From contig JAICWX010000213.1 in the NCBI GenBank assembly GCA_025934635.1, positions 1-15,259 on the forward strand: 15,259 nt of DNA, written 5' to 3'. Below, one piece after another: positions 1 through 6,958 of the stretch. Below the pieces are notes generated by a model. It saw nothing but the letters and a program-made list of their open reading frames with translations. It was not told the origin of the DNA and ran no database searches. How positions within the stretch are numbered: the stretch's first letter is position 1; each line of letters starts with the position of its first letter. The stretch is from Streptosporangiaceae bacterium (lineage in GTDB: Bacteria; Actinomycetota; Actinomycetes; Streptosporangiales; Streptosporangiaceae). The position numbers and the translations under genes are program-made.

Positions 1-1841
1 ATGTAGACCGGGATCGTGGCCTCGCCGTGCGTGGCGTACGAGGAGCCCGCGGCCACCAGGGAGGCGGTGGAGCCGGCCTCGCTGATGCCCTCGTGCAGGA
101 TCTGGCCCTGCGTGGACTCCTTGTAGGACAGCAGCAGGTCGCGGTCCACGGCGTCGTAGGTCTGGCCGTGCGGCGAGTAGATCTTCGCCGTCGGGAACAG
201 CGAGTCCATGCCGAAGGTGCGGGCCTCGTCCGGGATGATCGGCACGAACCGCGCGCCGATGTTCTTGTCCCGCATCAGGTCCTTGAGCAGCCGGACGAAG
301 GCCATGGTGGTGGCCAGCTCCTGCTTGCCGGAGCCCTTCTTCAGCTGCCCGTAGACGTCGTCGCCGGGCAGGATCAGCGGCTTGTTGCGCACCTGGCGGT
401 GCGGCAGGTAGCCGCCGAGCGCGGCGCGGCGCTCCTTCATGTACTGGATCTCCGGGGAGTTCTCGCCCGGGTGGAAGTACGGCGGCAGGTCCGCCTCCAG
501 CTGGGCGTCCGTGATCGGCAGGTGCAGCCGGTCGCGGAAGGCCTTCAGCTCGGCCTTGGTGAGCTTCTTCATCTGGTGCGTGGCGTTGCGCGCCTCGAAG
601 TGCTCGCCGAGGGTCCAGCCCTTGATGGTGTGGGCCAGGATCACGGTCGGCTGGCCGGTGTGCTCCCGGGCCGCCTTGAACGCCGCGTAGACCTTGCGGT
701 AGTCGTGCCCGCCGCGGGACAGGCCGCGCAGTTCGTCGTCGGACAGGTGCGCCACCATCGCCCGCAGCCGCGGGTCGCCGCCGAAGAAGTTCTCCCTGAT
801 GTACGCGCCGGACTCGACGCTGTAAGTCTGGAACTGCCCGTCCGGCGTGGTGTTCATCTTGTTGACCAGCACGCCGTCGGTGTCCTGGGCCAGCAGCGGG
901 TCCCAGTCGCGGCCCCAGATGACCTTGATCACATTCCAGCCCGCGCCGCGGAAGAACGCCTCGAGCTCCTGGATGACCTTGCCGTTGCCGCGCACCGGGC
1001 CGTCGAGCCGCTGCAGGTTGCAGTTGATGACGAAGGTGAGGTTGTCCAGTTCCTCGCGGGCGGCCAGGCCGATCGCGCCGAGCGCCTCCGGCTCGTCCAT
1101 CTCGCCGTCGCCCAGGAACGCCCACACGTGCGAGCGCGAGGTGTCGTGGATCTCCCGGGCCAGCAGGTACCGGTTGAACCGGGCCTGGTAGATGGAGTTC
1201 AGCGGGCCGAGCCCCATCGACACGGTGGGGAATTCCCAGAACTCGGGCATCAGCCGCGGGTGCGGGTAGGACGGCAGCCCGCCGCCGGGGTGCGACAGCT
1301 CCTGACGGAACCCGTTGAGCTGGTCTTCGGTCAGCCGGCCCTCGAGGAACGCGCGCGCGTAGATGCCGGGTGCCGCGTGCCCCTGGAAGAACACCTGGTC
1401 GCCGGACTCGCCGTGGTCCTTGCCGTGGAAGAAGTGGTTGAAGCCGACCTCGTAGAGCGAGGCCGCGCTGGCGTAGGTGGCGATGTGCCCGCCCACGCCC
1501 ATTCCCGGCCGGTTCGCCCGGGAGACCATGACGGCCGCGTTCCACCTGATATAGGCCCTGATCCGGCGCTCGACGTGCTCGTCGCCGGGGAACCACGGCT
1601 CACGCTCCGGCGCGATGGTGTTGATGAAGTCGGTACTGCGCAGGCCGGGTACCCCGACCTGCTGCTCGCGCGCCCGCTCGAGCAGGCGGAGCATGACGTA
1701 CCTGGCGCGGGCCCGGCCTCGGGTGCGCACGACCGAATCGAACGACTCGACCCACTCGCGCGTCTCGTCGGGGTCGATGTCGGGCAACTGGGTCGGCAAC
1801 CCGTCGCTGATGATGGAGAATTGCTGACGTCCGGAAGCCAC
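1..1841 (-). CDS. aceE: Pyruvate dehydrogenase E1 component (homodimeric type), 3'-truncated by the window edge
   Basis: This enzyme decarboxylates pyruvate with thiamine diphosphate and passes the acetyl group to the lipoyl domain of E2, feeding the TCA cycle in the cytoplasm. About 613 residues are visible; the family is about 900 long, so the C-terminal third lies beyond base 1. The N-terminus reads [16 protein letters not shown], and the thiamine-diphosphate motif [10 protein letters not shown] starts near residue 244, followed by the family's [16 protein letters not shown] segment. The visible end reads HGEATIPVY, also typical of AceE. The GTG start is chosen because it gives the family N-terminus and has a GGAAGGCGAGG ribosome site about 8 bases upstream. 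It is transcribed away from the DUF3052 gene. I see no frameshift in the visible part. Confidence 0.97.
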   Translation of the reverse strand, partial: MASGRQQFSIISDGLPTQLPDIDPDETREWVESFDSVVRTRGRARARYVMLRLLERAREQQVGVPGLRSTDFINTIAPEREPWFPGDEHVERRIRAYIRWNAAVMVSRANRPGMGVGGHIATYASAASLYEVGFNHFFHGKDHGESGDQVFFQGHAAPGIYARAFLEGRLTEDQLNGFRQELSHPGGGLPSYPHPRLMPEFWEFPTVSMGLGPLNSIYQARFNRYLLAREIHDTSRSHVWAFLGDGEMDEPEALGAIGLAAREELDNLTFVINCNLQRLDGPVRGNGKVIQELEAFFRGAGWNVIKVIWGRDWDPLLAQDTDGVLVNKMNTTPDGQFQTYSVESGAYIRENFFGGDPRLRAMVAHLSDDELRGLSRGGHDYRKVYAAFKAAREHTGQPTVILAHTIKGWTLGEHFEARNATHQMKKLTKAELKAFRDRLHLPITDAQLEADLPPYFHPGENSPEIQYMKERRAALGGYLPHRQVRNKPLILPGDDVYGQLKKGSGKQELATTMAFVRLLKDLMRDKNIGARFVPIIPDEARTFGMDSLFPTAKIYSPHGQTYDAVDRDLLLSYKESTQGQILHEGISEAGSTASLVAAGSSYATHGEATIPVY

Positions 1842-2297
1842 GGGGTAGCCTCGCCTTCCGCTATGAATCGGGCGGCCGGTCGGCCGCGGGTACGGATCCC
1901 TCGATGTGTTGTCCAGACCAATCGTCGTACGAACTGGTCCATCGCGCATCTCTACTCGACGGTAACCGAACGCGGGGGGACAGCACGCACCGCCCGGGGC
2001 CCTGCCGGTGCCGGGGGAGGCCAGGTTGGGGGCCGTTTCGCCATGGGCGGATCTCTTCGTTACTCTACGTGATGAATATTGCGATGAGTAACCAGAACAG
2101 GAAGCGAGCAGGTCAATTTATGGCGGCGGTTTTCCAGCCTGGAGCGATTGCCACTTGCGCACCGGGCCGACCCAGTGTGAACTGTCCCAACAAGAAGTGC
2201 TGACGTGTCGTCGCCGTCAGGGGATCGGCCCACTGTTCCCGTGGGATCCTCAGGCTCCGGGCGAGGCGACGCGGGGAGGGATTCAAGGAGGACGTCA
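1842..2297. other. Divergent intergenic region between aceE and the DUF3052 gene
   Basis: This 456-base gap must hold the promoters of both divergent genes. It contains an unusually AT-rich patch around 2060-2120. On the minus strand TTACTC and TAGAGT, 18 bases apart (about 2062-2091), form a weak housekeeping-like -35/-10 pair for aceE. A partly symmetric GntR-like sequence lies at 1908-1923 (see findings). No RNA gene or credible small coding region was recognised; open frames across it are extensions of shadow frames of aceE. Confidence 0.6.
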
Positions 2298-2726
2298 GTG
2301 AGCGCGACCGCGGGCCAGGCGCAGGACGAACGCGGCCAGGCCGAGCGGCTCGGTATCAAACCGGGCCAGGTGGTGCAGGAGATCGGCTATGACGATGATT
2401 GCGACGAGCAGCTGCGCGACGCGATTACCCGGATAGACGGTGTGGAGCTAGTTGACGAGGATTACGACGATGTTGTCGACGTGGTCCTGCTGTGGTGGCG
2501 GGACGGCGACGGAGACCTCGTCGACTCGCTGGTCGACGCCCTCACGCCGCTTGCCGACGGGGGATACATCTGGCTGCTCACGCCGAAGGCGGGCCGGTCA
2601 GGACACGTCGAGCCGAGTGATATCGGCGAGGCCGCGCCTACGGCGGGCCTGTCGCAGACCTCGAGCGTGAGCGCAGCCCGCGATTGGTCGGGCTCGCGTC
2701 TCGTCGCTCCGAAGGCGCGCCGATGA
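2298..2726 (+). CDS. DUF3052 family protein
   Basis: A 142-residue soluble acidic protein of the actinobacterial DUF3052 family, whose biochemical function I do not know. The family core is visible: AERLGIKPGQVVQEIGYDDD (residues 15-34), a very acidic stretch around residues 50-61, LLWWRDGDGDL (64-74) and GGYIWLLTPK (88-97). The C-terminal 40 residues are low-complexity Ser/Ala and basic. The GTG start is preceded by a strong AAGGAGG six to seven bases upstream; an earlier in-frame start at 2205 would add 31 residues without the family signature and has no such site. The order aceE (divergent), DUF3052, ahpE is, as I recall, kept in mycobacteria and streptomycetes, which supports the assignment and hints at a role near central metabolism or redox control. 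Confidence 0.93.
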   Translation: MSATAGQAQDERGQAERLGIKPGQVVQEIGYDDDCDEQLRDAITRIDGVELVDEDYDDVVDVVLLWWRDGDGDLVDSLVDALTPLADGGYIWLLTPKAGRSGHVEPSDIGEAAPTAGLSQTSSVSAARDWSGSRLVAPKARR

Positions 2727-2737
2727 GGGTCTGAGGG

Positions 2738-2770
2738 GGACGGCGCCTGCGCGCCGCTGACCCGCCGTCC
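2738..2770 (+). terminator. Candidate hairpin terminator after the DUF3052 gene
   Basis: GGACGGCG (2738-2745) and CGCCGTCC (2763-2770) are a perfect 8-base inverted repeat starting 12 bases past the DUF3052 stop, with a 17-base GC-rich loop that can fold further. There is no strong T-run after it, which is common in actinomycetes. It would separate the DUF3052 transcript from the peroxiredoxin gene. Confidence 0.4.
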
Positions 2771-2870
2771 GCCCGGTTCTTAGCCGAACGGCCTGGCTTT
2801 CACGCCCTCGCGATAGTGGCACACTTGGGGGGTGTGAGGCACGGTCGGCTTTCCGGTGAAGGGATTGCAG

Positions 2871-3332
2871 ATGGCGGTGGAAGTAGGCGACCAGGCGCCT
2901 GACTTCGAGCTGAGGGACCAGCACGGCACGCCCGTGCGACTGTCCAGCTTCCGTGGCGCCAAGAACGTCGTGCTCGTCTTCTACCCGCTGGATTTCAGCG
3001 GCGTGTGCACCGGTGAGCTGTGCGCCCTGCGTGACGAGTTCCCCGAGATCGACCGCGACGACGTCGAGTTGCTGACGATCTCGGTGGACTCCACCTTCGC
3101 CCACCGGGCCTGGGCCGACGCCGAGCATTTCCAGTTCGGGCTGCTGTCCGACTTCTGGCCGCACGGAGAGGTGGCCAGCCGGTACGGTGTGTTCGACTCC
3201 GAGCGCGGCCTCGCGACGCGGGGCACGTTCATCATCGACAAGGGCGGCGTGGTGCGGTGGAAGGTGGTCAACCCGATCCCGCAGGCGCGTGATCTTGCCG
3301 AGTACTCGAAGGCGCTCGCCGCGCTCGGCTAG
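2871..3332 (+). CDS. ahpE: AhpE-like peroxiredoxin
   Basis: A 153-residue thioredoxin-fold peroxidase that reduces hydrogen peroxide, organic peroxides and peroxynitrite in the cytoplasm. The length equals that of mycobacterial AhpE. The peroxidatic motif is FYPLDFSGVCTGELC, with the catalytic cysteine at residue 46 and Pro39/Ser43 in the P-x3-S/T-x2-C arrangement. The downstream LLSDFWPHGEVASRYGVF and RGTFIIDKGGVVRW blocks are also AhpE-like. The ATG at 2871 is preferred over the GTG at 2856 because GAAGGGA sits six bases before it. A second cysteine at residue 51, five after the catalytic one, is absent from M. tuberculosis AhpE as I recall it; this spacing resembles BCP/PrxQ enzymes and might allow an internal disulfide. 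The next gene begins 28 bases later. Confidence 0.94.
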   Translation: MAVEVGDQAPDFELRDQHGTPVRLSSFRGAKNVVLVFYPLDFSGVCTGELCALRDEFPEIDRDDVELLTISVDSTFAHRAWADAEHFQFGLLSDFWPHGEVASRYGVFDSERGLATRGTFIIDKGGVVRWKVVNPIPQARDLAEYSKALAALG

Positions 3333-3360
3333 CGCCGCACCCAGAGGGAGGCCTGGGGGA

Positions 3361-3693
3361 TTGCCGTGTTACCGCTGCGGCGTGCGGCAGACAGACCCGG
3401 AGCGGGGCAAGAGTCCCTGGCGCCGTGGCGTGCTGCGCGACGAGCTGATCCTGGTCTGCCCGGCGTGCCAGGAATCAGGTGACTGGACCGCCGAGCTCGA
3501 ATCCTGCTCCCGGTGCGCCAGCGTGCACCTGATCCGGCGGCTCGGCCAGGTCGAGTGCCTCGACTGCGGCCTGGTCCGCGAGCCGGGGGCGGCCCTGGTG
3601 CCCGCCGGGGCCCATGATCTGAAGGACCGCCCGGATACCGGCCTGGCGGAGGAGGTCGGCCGCGCACTGGACCGCCTCCTCGGCCGCCGCTAG
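3361..3693 (+). CDS. Small protein with two CxxC zinc ribbons
   Basis: A 110-residue protein of unknown function. Four CxxC pairs are visible: Cys3/Cys6, Cys33/Cys36, Cys49/Cys52 and Cys66/Cys69. They would make two four-cysteine zinc sites, followed by an Ala/Leu-rich, charged C-terminal tail without cysteines. The start is TTG at 3361, with AGAGGGAGG ending nine bases before it; the next in-frame GTG at 3382 would delete the first CxxC pair, so the TTG is favoured. It lies 28 bases after the peroxiredoxin and is probably co-transcribed. Zinc ribbons of this kind bind nucleic acids or protein partners, and zinc-thiolate sites can also act as redox switches, which would suit the neighbour; this is inference. 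The G/C-rich third codon positions support it being coding. Confidence 0.8.
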   Translation: MPCYRCGVRQTDPERGKSPWRRGVLRDELILVCPACQESGDWTAELESCSRCASVHLIRRLGQVECLDCGLVREPGAALVPAGAHDLKDRPDTGLAEEVGRALDRLLGRR

Positions 3694-3709
3694 GCGGTCG
3701 TCTCCAGGC

Positions 3710-3734
3710 GTTTAACCGAGCCTTTCCCAGGTAC
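3710..3734 (+). promoter_or_regulatory. SigB/SigF-like promoter (near match) for the CBS/ligD-pol unit
   Basis: GTTT (3710-3713), 15 bases, AGGTAC (3729-3734). The Streptomyces SigB consensus is GNNT-N14-16-GGGTAC/T and the mycobacterial SigF consensus is GTTT-N15-17-GGGTAT. One base of the -10 differs. It lies 49 bases before the ATG of the CBS gene, which has its own AGGAGGTG ribosome site. Confidence 0.5.
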
Positions 3735-3782
3735 GCGGATAACAGTACGGAAACGTCCGCGACTACAGGAGGTGCAGGCATC

Positions 3783-4253
3783 ATGTTCGCCAGGGTGCGT
3801 GACGTGATGACTCCGGGGCCTATCGGGGTGGATTACGGCCAGTCGATCGGAGAAACCGCCCGCACCATGCGCGACTGGGGGGTAGGCGCCGTTCTCGTGG
3901 TACGCGACGAGTCCCTGTACGGCCTGATCACCGATCGCGATCTCGTGGTCCGGGCGATCGCCGAGGCGAAAGGGCCCGGCGAGCCGGTCGGCCCGCTGTG
4001 CAGCGCGAACCTGATCGGGGTGAACGCCGACGCGGACATCAGCGTGGCGGCGCGGCTGATGCGCGAGCACGCCGTGCGCAGGCTGCCCGTCCTGTCCGGC
4101 GGCCAGGTGACGGGGATCGTGTCCCAGGGCGACCTGGCCCTGCCCGACCTGCCCCTGCCCGACCTGCCCCTGCCCGACCTGCCCCTGACCGGGCCGGACG
4201 GCCTGGCCGCCGAGCTCGCCTGGGTCGGCAAGCCGATCAGCGTGGCGGCCTGA
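3783..4253 (+). CDS. CBS-domain-pair protein with a C-terminal LPDLP repeat
   Basis: A 156-residue soluble protein made of one Bateman module: CBS motif 1 at about residues 4-60 (DVMT...GLITDRDL) and CBS motif 2 at about 70-120 (VRRLPVLSGGQVTGIVSQGDLA). Such modules bind adenosine nucleotides and act as energy sensors. The closest well-known relative in layout is hypoxic response protein 1 (Rv2626c) of M. tuberculosis, a stand-alone CBS pair. After the second CBS domain a 15-base unit is repeated in tandem, giving three LPDLP pentapeptides at residues 120-134, then a short hydrophobic tail. The start is ATG with AGGAGGTG just upstream. The LigD-polymerase gene starts 13 bases after the stop, so the two are almost certainly one operon. 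Confidence 0.92.
   Translation: MFARVRDVMTPGPIGVDYGQSIGETARTMRDWGVGAVLVVRDESLYGLITDRDLVVRAIAEAKGPGEPVGPLCSANLIGVNADADISVAARLMREHAVRRLPVLSGGQVTGIVSQGDLALPDLPLPDLPLPDLPLTGPDGLAAELAWVGKPISVAA
4140..4184 (+). repeat. Three exact 15-base tandem repeats inside the CBS gene
   Basis: The unit ctgcccgacctgccc occurs three times head to tail without a mismatch, flanked by degenerate partial copies (gacctggcc before, ctgaccgg after). It encodes LPDLP three times in frame. Exact DNA identity suggests recent slippage expansion, so copy number may vary between strains. Confidence 0.95.
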
Positions 4254-4266
4254 CGCGGCCGCCGCC

Positions 4267-5181
4267 ATGGCGGAGGAGATTACCGCCGGCGGCATCACGG
4301 TGCCGCTGACCCATCCGGATAAGGTCCTGTTCCCCGCCGAGGGGATCACCAAGGCGGACCTGGCCCGGTACTACGCCGACGTCGCCGGCTCGATGCTGCC
4401 CCCGCTCAGGGACCGGCCGGTCACCCTGGTGCGCTACCCCGACGGCCTGGACGGCGAGCGGTTTTTCCAGAAGAACGCGTCGTCCTACTTTCCCGCCTGG
4501 ATCCGCCGCGCCACTATGGGCAAGGCGGGCGGGCAGGTGGAGCACGTCGTCTGCGACAAGCCCGCCACCCTGGTCTACCTGGCTAACCAGGCCTGCATCG
4601 AGATCCACGCCTTCACCAGCCGCGCGGACAAGCCCGGCGTGCCCGATCAGGTGGTGTTCGACTTCGATCCGCCGGACGGCGAGCGGTTCGCCCGGGTGCG
4701 GCAGGCGGCGCTGCGGGCGCGCGACCTGCTGGCGCACGACCTGGGCCTGACCAGCTTCGTCCGGACCACCGGCGGCCGCGGGCTGCACGTCCACGTCCCG
4801 CTGATCCGGCGGGCCGTTTTCGACGCGGTCCGCGAGTTCGCCCTCCGGGCGTCCGATGTGCTGGCCCGCAGGTATCCGGATGCCATCACCACCGAGCAGC
4901 GCAAGGACAACCGGGGCGGCCGCATCTACGCCGACGTCATGCGGAACGCCTACGCGCAGACCGTGGTGGCCAGCTACAGCCTGCGGGCCCGGCCGGGCGC
5001 AGCGGTCGCAGTCCCGCTGAGCTGGGACGAAGTAGAAGATGACAGCCTGGAACCCGGTCAGTTCACGATGAAGGCGGTCCGGGCCAGGCTCGGCCGCGAC
5101 CGGGACCCCTGGGCCGCCTTCGCCGACAGCCGGCGCGGCCTGGGCGCCGCGGGCAAGCGCCTGGCCCGCCTGGAGCGCTGA
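4267..5181 (+). CDS. ligD: LigD-type NHEJ polymerase domain protein (stand-alone primase-polymerase)
   Basis: A 304-residue archaeo-eukaryotic primase-type polymerase matching the polymerase domain of bacterial LigD, which fills gaps and adds ribonucleotides at DNA ends during Ku-dependent end joining. The metal-binding pair is FDFDP (Asp132, Asp134). The third acidic residue is Asp223 in IYADVMRNAYAQT. His114 lies in ACIEIHAF, and TTGGRGLHVHVPL (168-180) is the nucleotide-binding segment, followed by SYSLRARPGA. No ligase or phosphoesterase domain is attached, as with the split LigD genes of many actinomycetes; Ku and the ligase must lie elsewhere. The ATG has no clear ribosome site, and the gene begins 13 bases after the CBS stop, so translation is probably coupled. 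The C-terminal tail is basic. The symbol is by domain homology only. Confidence 0.93.
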   Translation: MAEEITAGGITVPLTHPDKVLFPAEGITKADLARYYADVAGSMLPPLRDRPVTLVRYPDGLDGERFFQKNASSYFPAWIRRATMGKAGGQVEHVVCDKPATLVYLANQACIEIHAFTSRADKPGVPDQVVFDFDPPDGERFARVRQAALRARDLLAHDLGLTSFVRTTGGRGLHVHVPLIRRAVFDAVREFALRASDVLARRYPDAITTEQRKDNRGGRIYADVMRNAYAQTVVASYSLRARPGAAVAVPLSWDEVEDDSLEPGQFTMKAVRARLGRDRDPWAAFADSRRGLGAAGKRLARLER

Positions 5182-5241
5182 GCCGGGAACGCCGGGAAAC
5201 CCGGGAACGCTGAGAAACAGAGCACCCGGGCAGGACCGGCC

Positions 5242-5583
5242 TCAAAGGTCCATCGGACTGCCTGATCCGTGCTTCCCGCCGGACTGGCCCGTCCGGGACT
5301 GATGCCCCTCGCGTGCCGCCACTTCCTCCTGGTGCGCGGTCACTTCCTCCTCGATCGTGGGCGGCTCCCCGCCGCCTTCGGGAACGGGAGCGTCGCGGGT
5401 CGGAGCGACGCTGCGGCCGCCGCCCACGTGCTGCCCGCCCTGGACGAGCCCGCGCAGCTGGCCGCGCTGCGGGTTCGCGTGGTGCGGACGCCGGCCCGCG
5501 AGCCTGACGATGACCACCGCGGCGATCAGCCCGAGCACCCCCACCAGGCAGATGATCCAGATTCCGGCCGTGGACGTTGACAT
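5242..5583 (-). CDS. Small single-pass membrane protein, unknown function
   Basis: A 113-residue protein with one hydrophobic helix at about residues 8-29, then a basic stretch (RLAGRRPHH) and a long hydrophilic tail rich in Gly, Glu and Gln, including the acidic TIEEEVTAHQEEVAA segment (76-90). The basic residues after the helix predict a cytoplasmic tail with an extracellular N-terminus. ATG at 5583 is preferred over the TTG two codons earlier because CAGGGGG lies seven bases upstream. It is convergent with the LigD-polymerase gene and divergent from the second CBS gene. A SigB/SigF-like promoter faces it about 100 bases upstream. I recognise no family beyond short actinobacterial membrane proteins. 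Confidence 0.75.
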   Translation of the reverse strand: MSTSTAGIWIICLVGVLGLIAAVVIVRLAGRRPHHANPQRGQLRGLVQGGQHVGGGRSVAPTRDAPVPEGGGEPPTIEEEVTAHQEEVAAREGHQSRTGQSGGKHGSGSPMDL

Positions 5584-5684
5584 GCGCAAACCCCCTGGTT
5601 CCTTTGTTAGCTGCCCCTACGGCTCCGGCCGTCCGCCTAGATGCACCATCAGCCCGGATCACTACCGCCCCAGTTGCGTGTGCT

Positions 5685-5708
5685 TTACCCGGTTACACCT
5701 GGCTAAAC
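5685..5708 (-). promoter_or_regulatory. SigB/SigF-like promoter for the small membrane protein
   Basis: On the minus strand GTTT (5708-5705), 14 bases, GGGTAA (5690-5685). This fits the GNNT-N14-16-GGGTA core exactly. It points at the gene starting at 5583 and implies a leader of roughly 95 bases. It lies back to back with the promoter at 5737-5761, the two -35 elements being only 28 bases apart. Confidence 0.62.
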
Positions 5709-5736
5709 GTCCTGACCTGGCCGTCCTGGCCGGCTC

Positions 5737-5761
5737 GTTTGCGCGCGGCCCCAGCGGGTAG
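5737..5761 (+). promoter_or_regulatory. SigB/SigF-like promoter for the second CBS unit
   Basis: GTTT (5737-5740), 15 bases, GGGTAG (5756-5761), an exact match to the GTTT-N15-GGGTA core. It lies 35 bases before the GTG start of the CBS gene, leaving a leader of about 28 bases that contains AGGAGGT. Confidence 0.68.
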
Positions 5762-5795
5762 CGACAGCGGACCGGGCAAGCACAGGAGGTACGCC

Positions 5796-6200
5796 GTGAC
5801 GAAGAAGATGCGCGACATCATGTCGGCCGCGCCGGTGTACATGGCGCCGGGCCAGTCGGCGCTGGCCGCCGCCAGGGCGATGAAACGGCACGCCACCGGC
5901 ACCGTGCTGGTGCTGGCCGACGGCGAGCTCCGCGGGCTTGTCACCGACCGGGACATCGCGGTGCGGGTACTGGCGGAAAACCGCGACCCGCGGACCACGC
6001 CGATCGGCGACCTGTGCGGCGGCGAGGTGGCCACGCTCGGCCCCGACGACGACCTGGACGAGGCCAGGCGGCTGGTCCGCGAGCAGGCGGTACGCCGCAT
6101 CCCGGTCCTGAAGGACGGCATCCCGGTGGGCGTGGTGTCGGCGGGCGATCTCGCCCTGGCGGCGAATGCCGGGCCCGGCGCCTGGCCCGAGCCATCGTGA
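5796..6200 (+). CDS. CBS-domain-pair protein, second copy
   Basis: A 134-residue Bateman module with CBS 1 at about residues 5-60 (DIMSAAPVYMAP...LRGLVTDRDIAV) and CBS 2 at about 70-123 (VRRIPVLKDGIPVGVVSAGDLAL). It is a paralogue of the CBS protein at 3783-4253: the TDRD, VRR-PVL and GDLAL blocks align, as does an isolated cysteine (Leu-Cys at about residues 72-74 in both). It lacks the LPDLP tail. Expected role: binding of AMP/ATP-type ligands as a stress or energy sensor. GTG at 5796 is chosen for the AGGAGGT five bases upstream; an ATG four codons later has no such site. The next gene starts 14 bases after the stop. Confidence 0.92.
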   Translation: MTKKMRDIMSAAPVYMAPGQSALAAARAMKRHATGTVLVLADGELRGLVTDRDIAVRVLAENRDPRTTPIGDLCGGEVATLGPDDDLDEARRLVREQAVRRIPVLKDGIPVGVVSAGDLALAANAGPGAWPEPS

Positions 6201-6214
6201 CGCGAGGTCCGCGC

Positions 6215-6871
6215 ATGCCAGGCAGGAACGAACTGATCGTCGCGGAGCTGCTCACCCGGCACGGGCAGCTGTACGCCGAGGACGCCGGCATCCGGCTCGC
6301 TGACCGCCCCGGCCCGCTCTACCAGCTGCTCGTGCTGGCTACGCTGCTGAGCGCGCCGATCCCGGCCGAGACCGCGGTGGCGGCCGCCGCCGAGCTGTTC
6401 GCGGCCGGCTACCGGAGCTCGAAGGCGATGAGCGAGGCGAGCTGGCAGGACCGGGTGGACGCGCTCGGCCGCGGCCATTACCGGCGGTACGACGAGCGCA
6501 CCGCGACCATGCTCGGCGACGGCGCCGACTTGCTCACCAGCAAGTGGCACGGTGACCTGCGCAAGCTGCGTGACGAGGCCGGGGGCGACGTGGCCGGCAT
6601 CGCGTCCCGGCTCACCGAGTTTCCCGGCGTCGGGCCGACGGGTGCGAGCATCTTCCTGCGGGAGGCCCAGGAGGCCTGGCCGGCCGTGGCGCCCTATGTG
6701 GATGCCAGGGTGACCAGCGGAGCCCACCGGGTCCGGCTGCCCGGCGACCGCGAGACCCTCGCCGGGCTGCTCGCGGCCAGCGGCCAGCCCGCCCGGCTCG
6801 CCGCCGCGCTGGTCCGCGTATCGCTGAGCCAGCGGGCGGCCAGCGAAATCACCGCGTCGGTGCGTGACTAA
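6215..6871 (+). CDS. Endonuclease III-like HhH-GPD protein lacking lyase Lys and Fe-S cluster
   Basis: A 218-residue member of the HhH-GPD base-excision-repair superfamily. The segment QLLVLATLLSAPIPAETAV (37-55) matches the LLSAQ region of endonuclease III. FPGVGPTGAS (136-145) is the helix-hairpin-helix, and PYVDARV (160-166) carries the catalytic aspartate (Asp163). The lyase lysine of endonuclease III, two residues after the hairpin GVG, is Thr142 here, and the four C-terminal cysteines of the iron-sulfur cluster are missing (no cysteine in the whole protein). It is therefore likely a monofunctional glycosylase or an altered DNA-binding relative. ATG at 6215 is preceded by GAGGT at good spacing; a GTG at 6197 overlapping the CBS stop is possible but has no ribosome site. 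Very probably co-transcribed with the CBS gene. Confidence 0.85.
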   Translation: MPGRNELIVAELLTRHGQLYAEDAGIRLADRPGPLYQLLVLATLLSAPIPAETAVAAAAELFAAGYRSSKAMSEASWQDRVDALGRGHYRRYDERTATMLGDGADLLTSKWHGDLRKLRDEAGGDVAGIASRLTEFPGVGPTGASIFLREAQEAWPAVAPYVDARVTSGAHRVRLPGDRETLAGLLAASGQPARLAAALVRVSLSQRAASEITASVRD

Positions 6872-6958
6872 TCCCGTTCCGTGCGCGACTGGCCCCTGGC
6901 GCCCGTTACACTACTGAGACCCTGCCGTATGCGGCCTGATACCACCTCTGCCCGGGTT

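Noticed and set aside
27..2072. A 681-codon open frame on the plus strand across aceE
   Set aside because: It is an antisense shadow of aceE produced by high GC; its translation is low-complexity Val/Gly/Arg/Leu without family motifs, and aceE on the other strand is unmistakable.
4140..4184. Short regular repeats as a CRISPR array
   Set aside because: The units are directly contiguous, in frame and without spacers; no cas genes are present.
3690..4352. 220-codon minus-strand frame with a GQVGQGQ repeat
   Set aside because: The repeat is the reverse reading of the LPDLP repeat in the CBS gene, which has a proper ribosome site and a CBS domain pair.
5183..5210. CCGGGAACGC direct repeat and a five-base-pair CCGGG-AAA-CCCGG hairpin between the ligD-type gene and the convergent membrane protein gene
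   Set aside because: Too short and without a T-run to call a terminator with any confidence.
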